DNA of 64,000 bases from Sphaerolaimus hirsutus (taxonomy: Eukaryota; Nematoda; Chromadorea; Monhysterida; Sphaerolaimidae): assembly GCA_964036195.1 (NCBI GenBank), contig OZ038451.1, forward strand, positions 9,242,529 through 9,306,528, read 5' to 3'. The notes beneath the pieces were generated by a model. The model worked only from the letters and a program-made list of their open reading frames with translations, made no database searches and was not told where the DNA came from. Both the position numbers and the translations under genes were made by a program. Below, one piece after another: positions 10,101-19,995 of the stretch; positions within the stretch are counted from its first letter, which is position 1; every line of letters starts with the position of its first letter.

Positions 10101-12479
10101 TTCAGTGACCCACACTGTAGTGAGTCGCTGCTGCCCACCCGATGTTGTATGGTAGGGGAGGGTGTTGGCTACACCTCCCCCAAAATTTGAGTATTCTACG
10201 CCCCCACAGCTGGAGTTATGGCATCCGCAGTGCGCGGTACCAGTGGGTGCCGAACTTGTCGCGGACACCGAAAATTGCGCAATTTTTCTGGCATGTTCAG
10301 CGACCCACACTAAAGTCGCCAAAGCCCCCTTTGTTGGTGTATAGTAGGGGGTTGTTACGCCTTATACCCATAAAGTATCAGCTCCATATCTCGAACACAG
10401 CTGGAGATATGGCACTGGTAAGACGATAAAAAATTGGTGCCGAACCTGAGGCGAGAGCAGTTTACTAGTTGTATTAAGGGTAGTTGGGTAAGGGTGTGAG
10501 ATCATGTAACTGGTCAATATTTAAAAAAGATAAACATGAAGAACAACAGATGGATTGAGAGTAGCTTCTATGTTTGTAAGTCATGCAGATTGAACAATGG
10601 CCCTACTAAGATTGGGAAGTTCAAATTTTTTTATTCTGGGTGTTGGGTATCAATCAGTTCCAAAAATAAAATTGGGTATTGGGTATCAGTTCCTCACAAA
10701 CGAGTGAGTAACTCACGTGGCTCCTTTAACAACGCAATGCGCTGCTGTGAGCACCCATTGGTCGCTAATTAGGGATGCTCCACACCCCATACTCAGGCGC
10801 ACTATCCAGGGGTAAGAATGTGGTGCAGCCTCATCTCCACCAACTATACCCTTTTGAAGACCAGTGATTTTGTCTCCTGTGGGGGGGGGGATAATTGAAG
10901 GTTGAGAGATTAGCGGGCGGGGTTACTTGGGGGGGGGGTTCAGGGCGTATACTCCAGTCGTTACACCCTGCACGCGTGGTTCGAGCTGGAAGCGTGCCAA
11001 CGATTTTTTTACGCATGCGATTTTCATAAAAAATTGTAAAAAAGTAATCGCTATACGTTAACTTTTTCACAACAATGATTTTAAAAATCTTTTTTACAAA
11101 AATCGCATGCTTCATCATCATTGGCACGCTTGCAACGTGAGACATAAATGAGTGCGAGGGGGGCAGAGTATCATATCTGCCGAGTATACCTAGTTGGAAA
11201 AAACTCCCTCCATGGATTAGATAAATAAACCTATACCATATATTGATCCTCAAAATTTTTTTGGATCACCTGAACAATACAGAAAATGAAAAATTATCTG
11301 GTGTCATAAATATGAGATGGACTCCCTGTCAATCTCCTTTCTTCCAAAAATCACAGCAAGTCTGGCACTTTTATAACCCCCAACTGACCAGCAACACTCA
11401 ATTTGTGGGGGTGAGCAGGGTCTGGCAGCCCACATTGCACTTCACCAGATGAACCTGTTGGTTGGGGGCTGGTGTTTGTGCGAGAAAAAAATTTTTTTTA
11501 TTGGATTGCTGAAAGGTTGAGACTTGGCACTAATTTAATTGAGGCGTCTACTTCTAAAAGTCGACATGTCCACAAAATGCGATTTTGAGTAAATCGCATT
11601 TTAAGCTTCAAACCCAATTTTAGGCCCGTAGTGCGTGTCCAATTTGGCTCTCTCATGCTTTCCATTAAGTTCCATATGTTGACAATAAATTTTCAGCCCC
11701 TAATCTAACGTATATGTGAAAAATGGGGTGTCCATAGAATTCCATTCGGTCAGAGCAAAACTGTTTTTGGGAGGGAAATGGACTTGTCTCCTTCTTGCCC
11801 AATTTTTTGCATTTTTCCCAAAAAAATGTCAAATTTGGCACTATGCCATATGGGCATGTGAGGTCAAAAAATTTATGGAAAATGATGGAAAATGCGCGGA
11901 AGTAGCCCCAGATGACGTTTCCGGGCCTAACTCGAAATTTTCACATTCTGGACTTGTCGACTTTTAGAATTGTATGCCTCAATTTAAAAATTCCATCACG
12001 CTACAAGTGCCTCAGATTACAATACTCTGTTACAATACCCAATTCTGTAATTTTTCTTGAAACTTTTTTACACTAATGAAAAGTGCATGCGTTATGGTTA
12101 AAAATGGGCAAAAAGTGTGATGCACTGATATGATAACTGTGAAGCAGTTTCTCTGAATTCTTCCCGACGCTTCACGAGCAGGGGGCACCCTGTAAAAAGC
12201 CGTGTAAATTGTCATGCAAAGTGTCAAAAGTCATGGATATAGTCTGCAAAATGGCAAACGTCCATGACTTGAAACACTTTGCATGACATTTGACATTTAA
12301 CAGGGCATTTTACAGGGTCTGGGAGAGGCACCAGGTGTGAAAGCGTTATCGTGATAGTAGGGGGAATGTGAAATGTGTTGCAAAACATGCAAAGCTAAAA
12401 ACTTGTCAATCAAATTTGTCTCACCCCTGGCTGATAAAATAGCCATCAGCATTGCAACAGAACACACAAGTAGATTCAT
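7036..12479 (-). CDS. Gene A: secreted chymotrypsin-like serine protease
   Basis: I assembled seven exons by splice site and phase: 12425-12479, 11389-11454, 10717-10876, 8736-8871, 8276-8420, 7767-7927 and 7036-7197. They sum to 885 nt, 294 residues plus TGA. The order is a signal peptide ([17 protein letters not shown]), a short propeptide with a lone Cys (VQCG), IVGG, LTAAHC (His57), NDIALIKL (Asp102), GWGG and CMGDSGGP (Ser195). The triad is complete. Pocket positions read Ser189, Gly216 and Gly226 with Met192, as in chymotrypsin, so cleavage after large hydrophobic residues is inferred. The 42-58, 168-182 and 191-220 cysteine pairs and the 1-122 link are present, while both partners of the 136-201 pair are absent. 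Oddities are Gly rather than Arg/Lys just before IVGG, and Trp in place of the usual Val after Gly226. Unlike gene B it has no LDLa exon. Expected function is extracellular digestion or a proteolytic cascade. Confidence 0.9.
7767..7927 (-). CDS. Gene A exon 6
   Basis: It encodes [12 protein letters not shown] through to DGSGCM, with Cys168, Cys182 and Cys191. The acceptor is a C-run plus CAG and the donor is ATG|GTGTGT. It begins in phase 1 and ends in phase 0. Confidence 0.9.
8276..8420 (-). CDS. Gene A exon 5: Asp102
   Basis: It encodes [23 protein letters not shown] and GLVLAG. The donor is GCAG|GTATAA and the acceptor is a GT-rich tract plus CAG. It aligns residue for residue with gene B exon 7. 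Confidence 0.9.
8736..8871 (-). CDS. Gene A exon 4
   Basis: It encodes [15 protein letters not shown] through to [10 protein letters not shown]. The donor is GAT|GTGAGT and the acceptor is TTTTTCAAAG. Confidence 0.9.
8911..10462. mobile_element. Foldback element, TA-flanked, with unpaired core
   Basis: This large palindrome has ends AACTGCTGTCGCCTCAGGTT and its inverse, each bordered by TA. Each arm carries modules with the phrases GGTTCGGCACC, CCATATCTCCAGCTG, TCAAATTTTGGGG and GTGGGTCGCTGAACAT. The centre (about 9490-9960) is a second palindrome whose loop contains TTTTGTTCCTGCGATGATG. It lies in gene A intron 3. The same architecture and core recur at 41029-41679 and 41685-42760, and the ends recur at 40798-42963. 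Confidence 0.75.
10717..10876 (-). CDS. Gene A exon 3: IVGG and His57
   Basis: It encodes [19 protein letters not shown], the Cys42 region GCGASL and [13 protein letters not shown]. The acceptor is CCCCCACAG and the donor is CAC|GTGAGT. Confidence 0.92.
10947..11189. mobile_element. GTATACTC-ended TIR element
   Basis: The ends GTATACTC and GAGTATAC enclose two inverted arms around CACGCGTGGTTCGAGCTGG and GGCACGCTTGCAACG. It is a close relative of 61647-61896 and shares its ends with the exon-carrying element at 39659-40115. It lies in gene A intron 2. Confidence 0.65.
11389..11454 (-). CDS. Gene A exon 2: propeptide with lone Cys
   Basis: It encodes [21 protein letters not shown]. The Cys is placed to pair with Cys122 of the catalytic domain, as in chymotrypsinogen. 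The acceptor is CCAACAG and the donor is GCTG|GTCAGT. Confidence 0.85.
11530..11985. repeat. Inverted-repeat element in gene A intron 1
   Basis: Arms containing AAAAGTCGACATGTCC and GGACTTGTCGACTTTT, with AATTGAGGC/GCCTCAATT outside them, face each other at the two ends. The centre is non-palindromic. Confidence 0.6.
12180..12335. repeat. CCCTGTAAA-type palindrome
   Basis: It begins near CACCCTGTAAAAAGCC and ends near GCATTTTACAGGGTCTGGGA, with paired ATGTCATGCAAAGTGTCAAA stretches between. It belongs to a family seen at least eight times in the window (see 14262, 16928, 43521, 48572, 49570, 56345 and 56750). Confidence 0.65.
12425..12479 (-). CDS. Gene A exon 1: signal peptide
   Basis: It encodes [18 protein letters not shown] plus one base (phase 1), with donor GGG|GTGAGA. 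Hydrophobic residues 2-15 followed by SAR fit a signal peptide. The exon aligns with gene B exon 1, and the phase fits both gene A exon 2 and the LDLa-type exon of gene B, so skipping or loss of the LDLa module keeps the frame. Confidence 0.85.
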
Positions 12480-12567
12480 AATTCTTGATTTTAGTCAAAT
12501 TTGTTCAGGATTTTCTGTTCGATTAGAATTGAAAATTAGGAATTGAATGTTGCTATTTACCCGCTGC

Positions 12568-12575
12568 TTTTATAT
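12568..12575 (-). promoter_or_regulatory. TATA box of gene A
   Basis: GCATATAAAAG on the minus strand lies about 90 bp upstream of the ATG. The same motif with the same flanks (CAAATTCG then GCATATAAAAG) occurs at the same distance in gene B. This conservation between copies supports a real core promoter. Confidence 0.75.
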
Positions 12576-12673
12576 GCTCGAATTTGATACATTTATTGAA
12601 AAAATGGGTAGTATAATAATTGTATTCTGTGATGAAATCGTCAATCTGAATACATTACGATTTCATCACAGAT

Positions 12674-13773
12674 ATTTAGCATTGAAAAAATCTCTGGGAG
12701 ATTTATATTTAAAAAATCTCAGGAAATCTCATAAAATATAACATTTTCTGAGATCTATATTTTTTCCATGATTTTCCAGAGAGATTTAATTATATTTTCT
12801 CCTGATTGAAAAAATCTCTCCAGAAAATCTCTCTATATTTGCCCATTTTCACCTTCAAATTCACTAGTACATGTGCTTGTTTACCAATTTTCATCTATTT
12901 TAACTATATAAATATTTGCTTATATACCCATTTTTGGGTATTTTCCGACTATTTGTAGTTTTTCCTCCCCTTTTTCTGTTATATGACATGAAAGAGCCAA
13001 TAAGAAAGTGATCTGAAATACATTTTCTGTACTGAACTACTTTCAAGAAGTATACATAAAAGGGAGTACTGGTACTTTTTCAGAGGAAATTTAGATGTAT
13101 TTACTCAGTACTCAGGTATATGTATTTTTGAGTATAAACGTAAATATGTTTTAACCCCTGAACCATACTGAACCCCTGCAGTCCCATGAAGACCCAGTGC
13201 TCAAGTATGGGGCTGTACCTAAGCACTGGGTCTACATTGGCACTGCAATGGCTACTTGTTCAATGGGTAAACTTATGCTCTGGGTTCTAGCTGTTTTAAC
13301 AACTAAAGAGTTGACAGCATGCTTTGGCAATATAGTTACCAAATTTTGGTGAAAAAGTCATCTGATAAATTCTGTGGGGATCACACACATGAAAGTAATG
13401 TATTTTACTATGAGGAAAAATGTGCCTAAACCATATTTTTGTTCATTATTCAGATACTGAATACATGGTAGTACAAAGTGTGCCATCAGTAGACAATATG
13501 CCATTATCATATGAAATTGTGAATGAAAAGGTTAAACAACGCATAATGTGCTTAATATCTGCTCTCAATGGTTCAAACACGTTGAAATATCGATTAAATC
13601 ATACTTGAAGTTGAGAGATTTTCTGAGATTTTTTTGAACTGCAAGAGATTTTCTCAGAGATTAAATTATATTTTCGAAAATGACCCAAGAGATTTAATTA
13701 TATTTTTTCTTGAGAGATTTTCTGAGATAATTTGATTATGTTTTCTCGAAATCGGTCTTTTTTTCAATGCTAA
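12674..13773. mobile_element. TIR element in the gene A upstream region
   Basis: The ends ATTTAGCATTGAAAAAA and TTTTTTTCAATGCTAA are inverted, with a probable 8-bp duplication TCACAGAT / TCACAGAA outside. The interior is rich in GAGATTTTCTGAGAT repeats. Sequence on both sides (CTGAATACAT... and AAGCTGAATACATAAATTTC) matches one uninterrupted stretch upstream of gene B near 49125-49165. So the element was inserted into a once-shared promoter-proximal region. Confidence 0.65.
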
Positions 13774-15056
13774 TCACAGAATGCATATTAAGCTGAATAC
13801 ATAAATTTCAAAGGATAATAGCCTGGAAATCGAATAAAAATAACTAAAGATCCATTTTCCTTCCATTGAAATCGTTTCTTTTTGTATTCACTTTCAAATG
13901 TCACCCTTTTACCTTTATTCAGCTTTCAGATAATGAATGCATTGAATTTGATTTTTATTACTTCCGCGTTTTAATGTGCAAAAAATGAGAAGTCGATAGT
14001 GTAATGGAAGCACCATACTTACAAAATACTAATAATTAAATGTAAATGTAAAATGAGGTTATTTTACCTTGTATCTAAAAACAACTTGTATTTAAAAACA
14101 AACAACAAAAGAACCAGAAAAAAAACCAAGATTCCGTTTTCTGTCATTATAAATTAATTACATTGCTCTCATAATCGGGGAATGTTGTGAAAATCTTGTT
14201 GTCGTGTGACTCTATTCATCAGAATATGGTAATTTGTAAAAAATCCAGTCTGATCAGGTGCCACTCCCAGACCCTGTAAAAAGCCTTGTAAAATGTCATG
14301 CAAAGTGTTTACATGACTATTGACACTTTGCATGATATTTGACACTTTACAGGGTTTGTTACAGGGTCAGGGAGTGCCCCCAGTATAAGCTCGATTTTGT
14401 GCCCTCGTACGAATTTTCAGACAATTCCTTGATTAAAAAGGGAATTCTATAATGGCGCCATACGAAATTCTTTTGCTTAAGGTGAAAAGATTGTAGATGT
14501 GACACTTGTTCTATTGTTGATTTTTGGTGTTATGAAATTACCGTAGTTCCGGATGAAAAGTGATGTGGGAATAGCATTATGATACAAGTTAACACTGTGT
14601 GAACGATAAACACTGCCGCTGTCTATTATTCACACTTAGAATTATCGCTTTCATCTGAATTCACCGTCAAAAGTGTATTTAATCAGTACTTACGGTGGTT
14701 TTTTTACGGACTGGATCGAGATACACTGATAAACTGACCAATCAGCAATGAGTGGGTATCGTTTGACCCACCAAATTTTTTAAACAATTTTCGGTCGGCA
14801 GAAACATTTAGGTGATGTTTGAGACTAACCGCTAGTTAACAGAGATTAAATTCAATCAAATTTAGACATTTTTCACAAATTTCGAGGTTTGAACAGGATA
14901 TATTCGAAATGTCCAAAAGACTTATGGACAGTGGACACGGCTTTTTTACTTTATTCATTTTTAAAAAAATAATGCAAAAATAAAAAAAGGCGTCCGGTCC
15001 GTCGGCTATTTCATGTCTCTACGTATCTTTTTTAGGTCTTTTTGGAATGGTGACAA
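13774..15056. other. Intergenic; one CCCTGTAAA palindrome at 14262-14379
   Basis: The only recognised item is a CCCTGTAAA-type palindrome (14262-14379) with CACTCCCAGACCCTGTAAA at one end and its inverse at the other. The rest is AT-rich and shows no exon. Confidence 0.45.
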
Positions 15057-15217
15057 ATGGGAGGTGGGTTCTTTACCGAAAAAGTAAAAAGCTTAACGAA
15101 ACGTGTTTTCTTTTTTAACGAAACGTGTTCTCTTTATTCTACCGACTACTTTCTAGGAAAATTCACTATTTTGGGCTTAAGCTTAGGCTTAGGCTTACGT
15201 AAAAAATTAGCCCAACT

Positions 15218-15463
15218 AACCATTTTAAGCTTAGGCCTACTAACCATTTTAAGCTTAGGCCTACTAACCATTTTAAGCTTAGGCCTACTAACCATTTTAA
15301 GCTTAGCCCTACTAACCATTTTAAGCTTAGGCCTACTAACCATTTTAAGCTTAGGCCTACTAACCATTTTAAGCTTAGGCCTACTAACCATTTTAAGCTT
15401 AGGCCTACTAACCATTTTAAGCTTAGCCCTACTAACCATTTTAAGCTTAGGGCAATGAACCAT
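15218..15463. repeat. Minisatellite, 24-bp unit, about 10 copies
   Basis: The unit contains CCATTTTAAGCTTAGGCC plus CTACTAA; most copies are identical or carry GGCC to GCCC changes. Because 24 is divisible by 3, both strands stay open (LTILSLGL repeated on plus, KMVSRPKL on minus). The open frames are a by-product and not evidence of a gene. Confidence 0.85.
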
Positions 15464-15479
15464 TTTAAAAATGGCTTAA

Positions 15480-16015
15480 ATAGGTAGTGGTAAAGTCAAA
15501 TGTAAAGTGAAGTGTCAAATGTAAAGTAAAGTGTCAATTGTGTATCCAAATCTTATTTTTTCATATCCAAATCTTATGTTTTTGTATCCAAAACTTACTT
15601 TTCGAAATAAGATTTGGATACAAAAACATAAGATTTGGATACAAATAATAAGATTTGGATACACAATTGACACTTTACTTTACATTTGACTTGACATTTG
15701 ACATTGCATTTGACTTTACATTTAACACTTTTCTTTACATTTGACATTTGACTTTGCATTTGACTTTACATTTGATACTTTTCTTTACATTTCACATTTT
15801 ACTTTACATTTGACACTTTACTCTTTACTTTACATTTCACATTTGACTTTGCATTTGACCTTCCATTTGGCACTTGACTTTACACTTTAATGGGTTTGGG
15901 ATTGCTACCAGGTTGTTTTTACCCAACTGTATCAAGGTAACTACCACAGTGGTGATAAATAATATTACCACTATGGTAGTTACCTTGATACAGTTGGGCA
16001 AAAACCATGTTGCCA
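15480..16015. repeat. Palindromic simple-repeat block
   Basis: The first part is a palindrome around ATCCAAATCTTA, flanked by long runs of ACATTTGACTTT-like words. It is followed by an inverted repeat at 15907-16015 with arms near ACCCAACTGTATCAAGGTAA. No coding signal was seen. Confidence 0.6.
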
Positions 16016-16223
16016 AACCCGCAAGGTACAGAGCCAGCTAGAGCCAATTCCAGACCACAGCAAACATGTCCAAACAGAGCCAGCTGGTGCCTGCAGGCTC
16101 CGCCCACTGTGTTAGTGTAACTGCTCTAACCTCTGTCACCCACCCAGTATAAAACCAGCTCCCTAGACAGCCAGAGCTCAAGTCAGACCCACTTGGGTCT
16201 GCACCTAGACTCAATATAGGGTT

Positions 16224-16688
16224 CTACCTCCTATATTGGGATTGTATTTTTATGTAGGGGGTGTTCCCGACCAGTGGCCCCCGGTGCATAGGATGGGGGG
16301 TTGTCGTGGTCGTGTGTCCAATTTTTTGGTCACATGATTGCGACAGTGGTTGCGCGTTTTGTCTTTTAGATAAAACGTGCAAAATAGTCGCTTTTGGCAA
16401 AACGCCCAGCAGTATTAAGTAGGAGGAGCGTACAGAGATGGAATAGCCCGGTCCGTCCGCGCGTTGTCGCTTTTCGTCTCGGTTATGTGCTACATTTTCG
16501 GCCTTGAAGCCCCGGACTCGCAGCGAAACGACATTCCTATTAATTCCGTGCTGCCTGGCCAATTTTATGACGATTTTAGCGACCAGATCTGCAAAATCTT
16601 CGGTAATTTTCTCAATTCTTATTCGGACAGAACGGCCCTTCTGGCTGGAAATCGGTAGATCACTCTTTCCCTGGCGGTTCTGCGCCAT
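16224..16688 (-). CDS. Unrecognised open frame
   Basis: This is a 154-codon frame starting MAQNRQGKSDLPISSQKG. The first 95 or so residues look coding-like (IEKITEDFADLVAKIV, then many Arg/Lys). The last third is low in information and runs into repeat-like DNA (HTTTTTPHPM). No motif was recognised. The opposite strand is also open over part of it. It could be an exon, a decayed gene or a transposon remnant. There is no splice or promoter support. Confidence 0.25.
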   Translation of the reverse strand: MAQNRQGKSDLPISSQKGRSVRIRIEKITEDFADLVAKIVIKLARQHGINRNVVSLRVRGFKAENVAHNRDEKRQRADGPGYSISVRSSYLILLGVLPKATILHVLSKRQNAQPLSQSCDQKIGHTTTTTPHPMHRGPLVGNTPYIKIQSQYRR

Positions 16689-16927
16689 CTTCCCATTTTT
16701 TCTGATACCGGGTTTGTTTTCCTTTGCAGCGTGTCCCGGAAGTGGATTCGATAAGTTTTCTGTGCCGGATCTAAGCTCGATGCGTGCATTTTCGCTGGTT
16801 TGTTCTGTTTGTTTTCTCCCGTGACTTTCGTGTTTTCCCCGTGACTCGTAACGGAAAAATCAGGCCCTGCCCGTGGCTGGGGTGCACCCGTCCCACTAAT
16901 ATTTTATTTTGTGCTTCGAGTCTGGGG

Positions 16928-17106
16928 CAGCACCGGACTCTGTAAAATGCCCTGTAAAACCAAATTTCATGCAAAGTGCCAAATGTAAAATTGTCTGGAA
17001 ATTGGAAGCGTGCGTTTGTATTTTCGAGGGAATTTCTTTTCCGGCACTGTTTGACATTTGACGTTTTACAATTCACTTTACAGGGCGTGGTACTTACTGG
17101 CCCCTG
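16928..17106. repeat. CCCTGTAAA-type palindrome
   Basis: It begins near GACTCTGTAAAATGCCCTGT and ends near CACTTTACAGGGCGTGG, with related inverted words between. Confidence 0.55.
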
Positions 17107-18340
17107 GCTCAGCTGCGTGCCTTGCCAGCTCTACTCATTTGTGTTATGTTCTCTATCCCACACTTATTTTTTTGCCTCTATTGCTCCGCTTAATTATCAT
17201 GCAGTTGCGCGAGCGCTCGAGGGTTCGTCGCCGGTCTTTGGCAGTATGCCAAGTGAGACTTCTCTAGGGCTACAGTTGGGATCTCGCTGAAGTCCCGCAT
17301 TTCCTATTGGTCAGTTTTTCGGGTGGTTGCGTTTTCTTCTAAATTAGTTCTAAATTGACTGCGAGTGTCCTCTTGCATTAGGTAACTATTTTCGTTGCAC
17401 TAGTAAAATAAGTTAAATTTGTACAGGAAGGTTTGTTTTGCTGTAGTACCAGCTAGGGTTGGCACTTGATTTTTAAAACTGATTAAAAAAAGATTTACGG
17501 TGGAAACTGATTTTGATTTAAAAAAACAAAAGGCAAAATTTATGGTAAACTTGCACTAGGTATTTTGCAATTTTTTTGCGCGCAAGCGCACAAATTCTCA
17601 TGCATATTACCATTGGTAGTGTTTTCATAAATTTTGGGACATTTTGAGGGTAAAAGCTTCCATTTATTCATGCTACCGTGTTGTGTGATATGCTAGTGTA
17701 GTATATAATATTGAGCCAATGTGCTCCCACATACTTCTACAGTGTGTAACATAACTGTCAATGTATTAGCCTTCTCTTACAACCTAATTTAAGCACTATT
17801 CCATACTGAAATTCACTTGAAATCATGAATGTTCGACAAAAAGCAATATAGGTGATAAGTCAACATAAAAAGGGTTATTTTTGAAAGAAATCAGTGCTTA
17901 AATTGCTACTCCATGACTCCACAGTCAAAATATGGCCGCAACAGACATAACAATACATTGTCTGACACTTTCCATACCTATATTTTTCCTCTATTTTGGA
18001 CGATTTTGAAAAAAATCTGATTTTAATTGAAAAATCAATTGAAAAATCAAAAATCAATCAAAAAAATTGATTTTTTTCCAACCCTAGTACCAGCTCTGAA
18101 CAGGAGTAACACCTGGCGCATCTGCAGTGATACATTAAATTGTTCCTTCCAACGCTTTGCAGCTTGCGAATGCGGATGGGCGTTGGCGCCGCGTCTTGGC
18201 GCCGCGCCAGAATGTTTCTGGGACACCTCCACCCATTTTGCGCAGTCAGGCTGCTCGTTGCTGAGATGGCGTCCTCCTGCCCTGCCGTGCTTGGCTCTGT
18301 GCTGCTAGTCTGTGTCAAATTGTGGTGAGTTTTTTGTTAC
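17107..18340. repeat. Duplicated block, copy 1 (interrupted)
   Basis: Words such as GTTGCGCGAGCGCTCGAGGG, GGAGTAACACCT and GCGGATGGGCGTTGGCGCCG occur here and in the same order at 21556-22060. The copy here is split by the hAT element at 17454-18086. The block was not identified as a gene; the similarity shows an older dispersed repeat or segmental duplication. Confidence 0.55.
17454..18086. mobile_element. hAT-type element, TAGGGTTGG ends
   Basis: The ends TAGGGTTGGCA and TTTTTTCCAACCCTA are flanked by the 8-bp duplication GTACCAGC (17446-17453 and 18087-18094). The interior contains GCACTAGGTATTTTGCAA followed by a GCGCGCAAGCGC palindrome. It is a relative of 18399-19014. Confidence 0.88.
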
Positions 18341-18398
18341 AACTTAACATTTTGTTCCTTGTTCCTCAAGAGTGTCGTATCTCATTGAAATGCCTGCC

Positions 18399-19014
18399 TA
18401 GGGTTGGCCGATGTTTTTTTTTAAACGTTTTTTTTTAATAAAAAAAACGACGTCCGAAATGTTTAAAAAAAAAAACAGCCGAAATTTTTAGTACTAAGCA
18501 CTAGGTATTTTGCAAAATTTTTGCACGCAAGCGCGCAATTTCACACACAAATTGACATTGGCGGTTGTTTTCATTGGTTTTGTTGCATTTTTAGTATCAA
18601 AACATCCATTTCTATGTGCTACCATGGGTGAATAAGCCGACATATGTTTCTGTAATATATAATATTGAGGTAATGTGCTTCCATGTACCTCCACAGTGTG
18701 TAACTTCACTCCCAAAGTAACAACCTCCTTTTATAACCTTGTTTGATCACCATTCCGTGCCAAACTTTACCTGAAGTCACGAACATTCAACTATAAGGCG
18801 ATATACGAACGATATGTCGACGAAAAATGGATATTTTGACACAAATCACCACTTATAATGCTATCCCATGGCTCCACAGCCATTATATGGTCATATTTAA
18901 CATCACAGAGTATTGCCAGTGTCTGATATACCTATATATGTTGACACTAGGTCATATCTGGGAGCTTTTAAAAAAAAACGTAACATCGAGTTAAAACGTT
19001 TTTTTCCAACCCTA
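18399..19014. mobile_element. hAT-type element, TAGGGTTGG ends
   Basis: The ends TAGGGTTGGCCGATG and TTTTTTCCAACCCTA are flanked by the duplication TGCCTGCC (18391-18398 and 19015-19022). The interior shares GCACTAGGTATTTTGCAA and a GCACGCAAGCGCGC word with the element at 17454. A rearranged relative lies near 28700-29190. Confidence 0.88.
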
Positions 19015-19167
19015 TGCCTGCCCGGGGTTTATTTTTTCATAGTGGAAATTTTGAGGGGGCATTATCTCGCCATAACTTCCAGTACTAGTTTGTGGCTGTT
19101 ACCGTACGCAGAGGTAGAAAAATGCAATAATAACTGACATGTATTAACGTCTGTGGACTTATATAAG

Positions 19168-19458
19168 TACCGTATTTGCTTGAATTATCCCCCTGGGGGA
19201 CATTTTTGAGGTGGAACTATTCGAGGGGGGAATTGGGGGGAATTATTTTTTCGACAAAATTTTCAAGCATGTTTCCATCACCTGATTTCACGAAATATGC
19301 CTTATAAACACAATAACATGTCATTTTTGTTAAAATTAGGTATAACAAATTAATCAAATCTTTAAAGGGGGATTATTTGGGGGGGAGGAATTATTTTGTT
19401 CCTCACGCGTCGCACAGGGAGGATTATTTAATGTGGGACAATTCAAGAAAATACGGTA
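19168..19458. repeat. TACCGTATTTGCTTGAATTA-type element
   Basis: Inverted ends of the TACCGTATTT...AAATACGGTA type enclose C- and G-runs. It belongs to the TACCGTA group that also includes 30811, 37997, 43654, 43757, 52095, 55868 and 57747. A fragment of the same type lies at 19555-19622. Confidence 0.6.
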
Positions 19459-19995
19459 TGTAGATGGTACAAAAACTGTTCTAACGTGCCTTAATTATTG
19501 TTTTAACTTGTGTTCTGTATTACGCAGCACACAAACTGCGTCTACATTCTCTACACTCAATTGGGGGGTATTTCGAGGGGGGGGGTGGTTATTTTGAGGG
19601 GGGTATTTCGAGGAAATACGGTACTTTTTAGAAATTTTTTTTGAGTTATTGTCTGCGGGGCGACCCTCTCAAATCGCTAAGGATCCTTTTCCAATTCACC
19701 CGGACACCCCTCAGTTCGCCCAGCTACACCTGTTCGAATTTTAGCTAGTAAAAATCTTTATCAAATTAATTATTATAAATTATTTAATAACACCTTTTAG
19801 CGATTTTGGAGAAAGTTTCACTCAAGTCGCCAATTTTTGTTGACTTGGGAGAGGTGAAAAAGGCGACGTTTTTCGTAATTTTGCTTTACCTCCCAAATCG
19901 ATGATTTTGGTTATTTGATTTCCGTGTTTCCTTGAAATGCCCCTCCGTGGTTCCTCGAAATACCCCCACACTAATTGAATTAATCCCTCCATACG

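Noticed and set aside
8944..10429. Multiple mirrored open frames on both strands
   Set aside because: They are copies of the same arm modules of a foldback element.
15057..15463. Long open frames on both strands with LTILSLGL or KMVSRPKL repeats
   Set aside because: They follow from a 24-bp minisatellite unit that is a multiple of three; there is no gene context.
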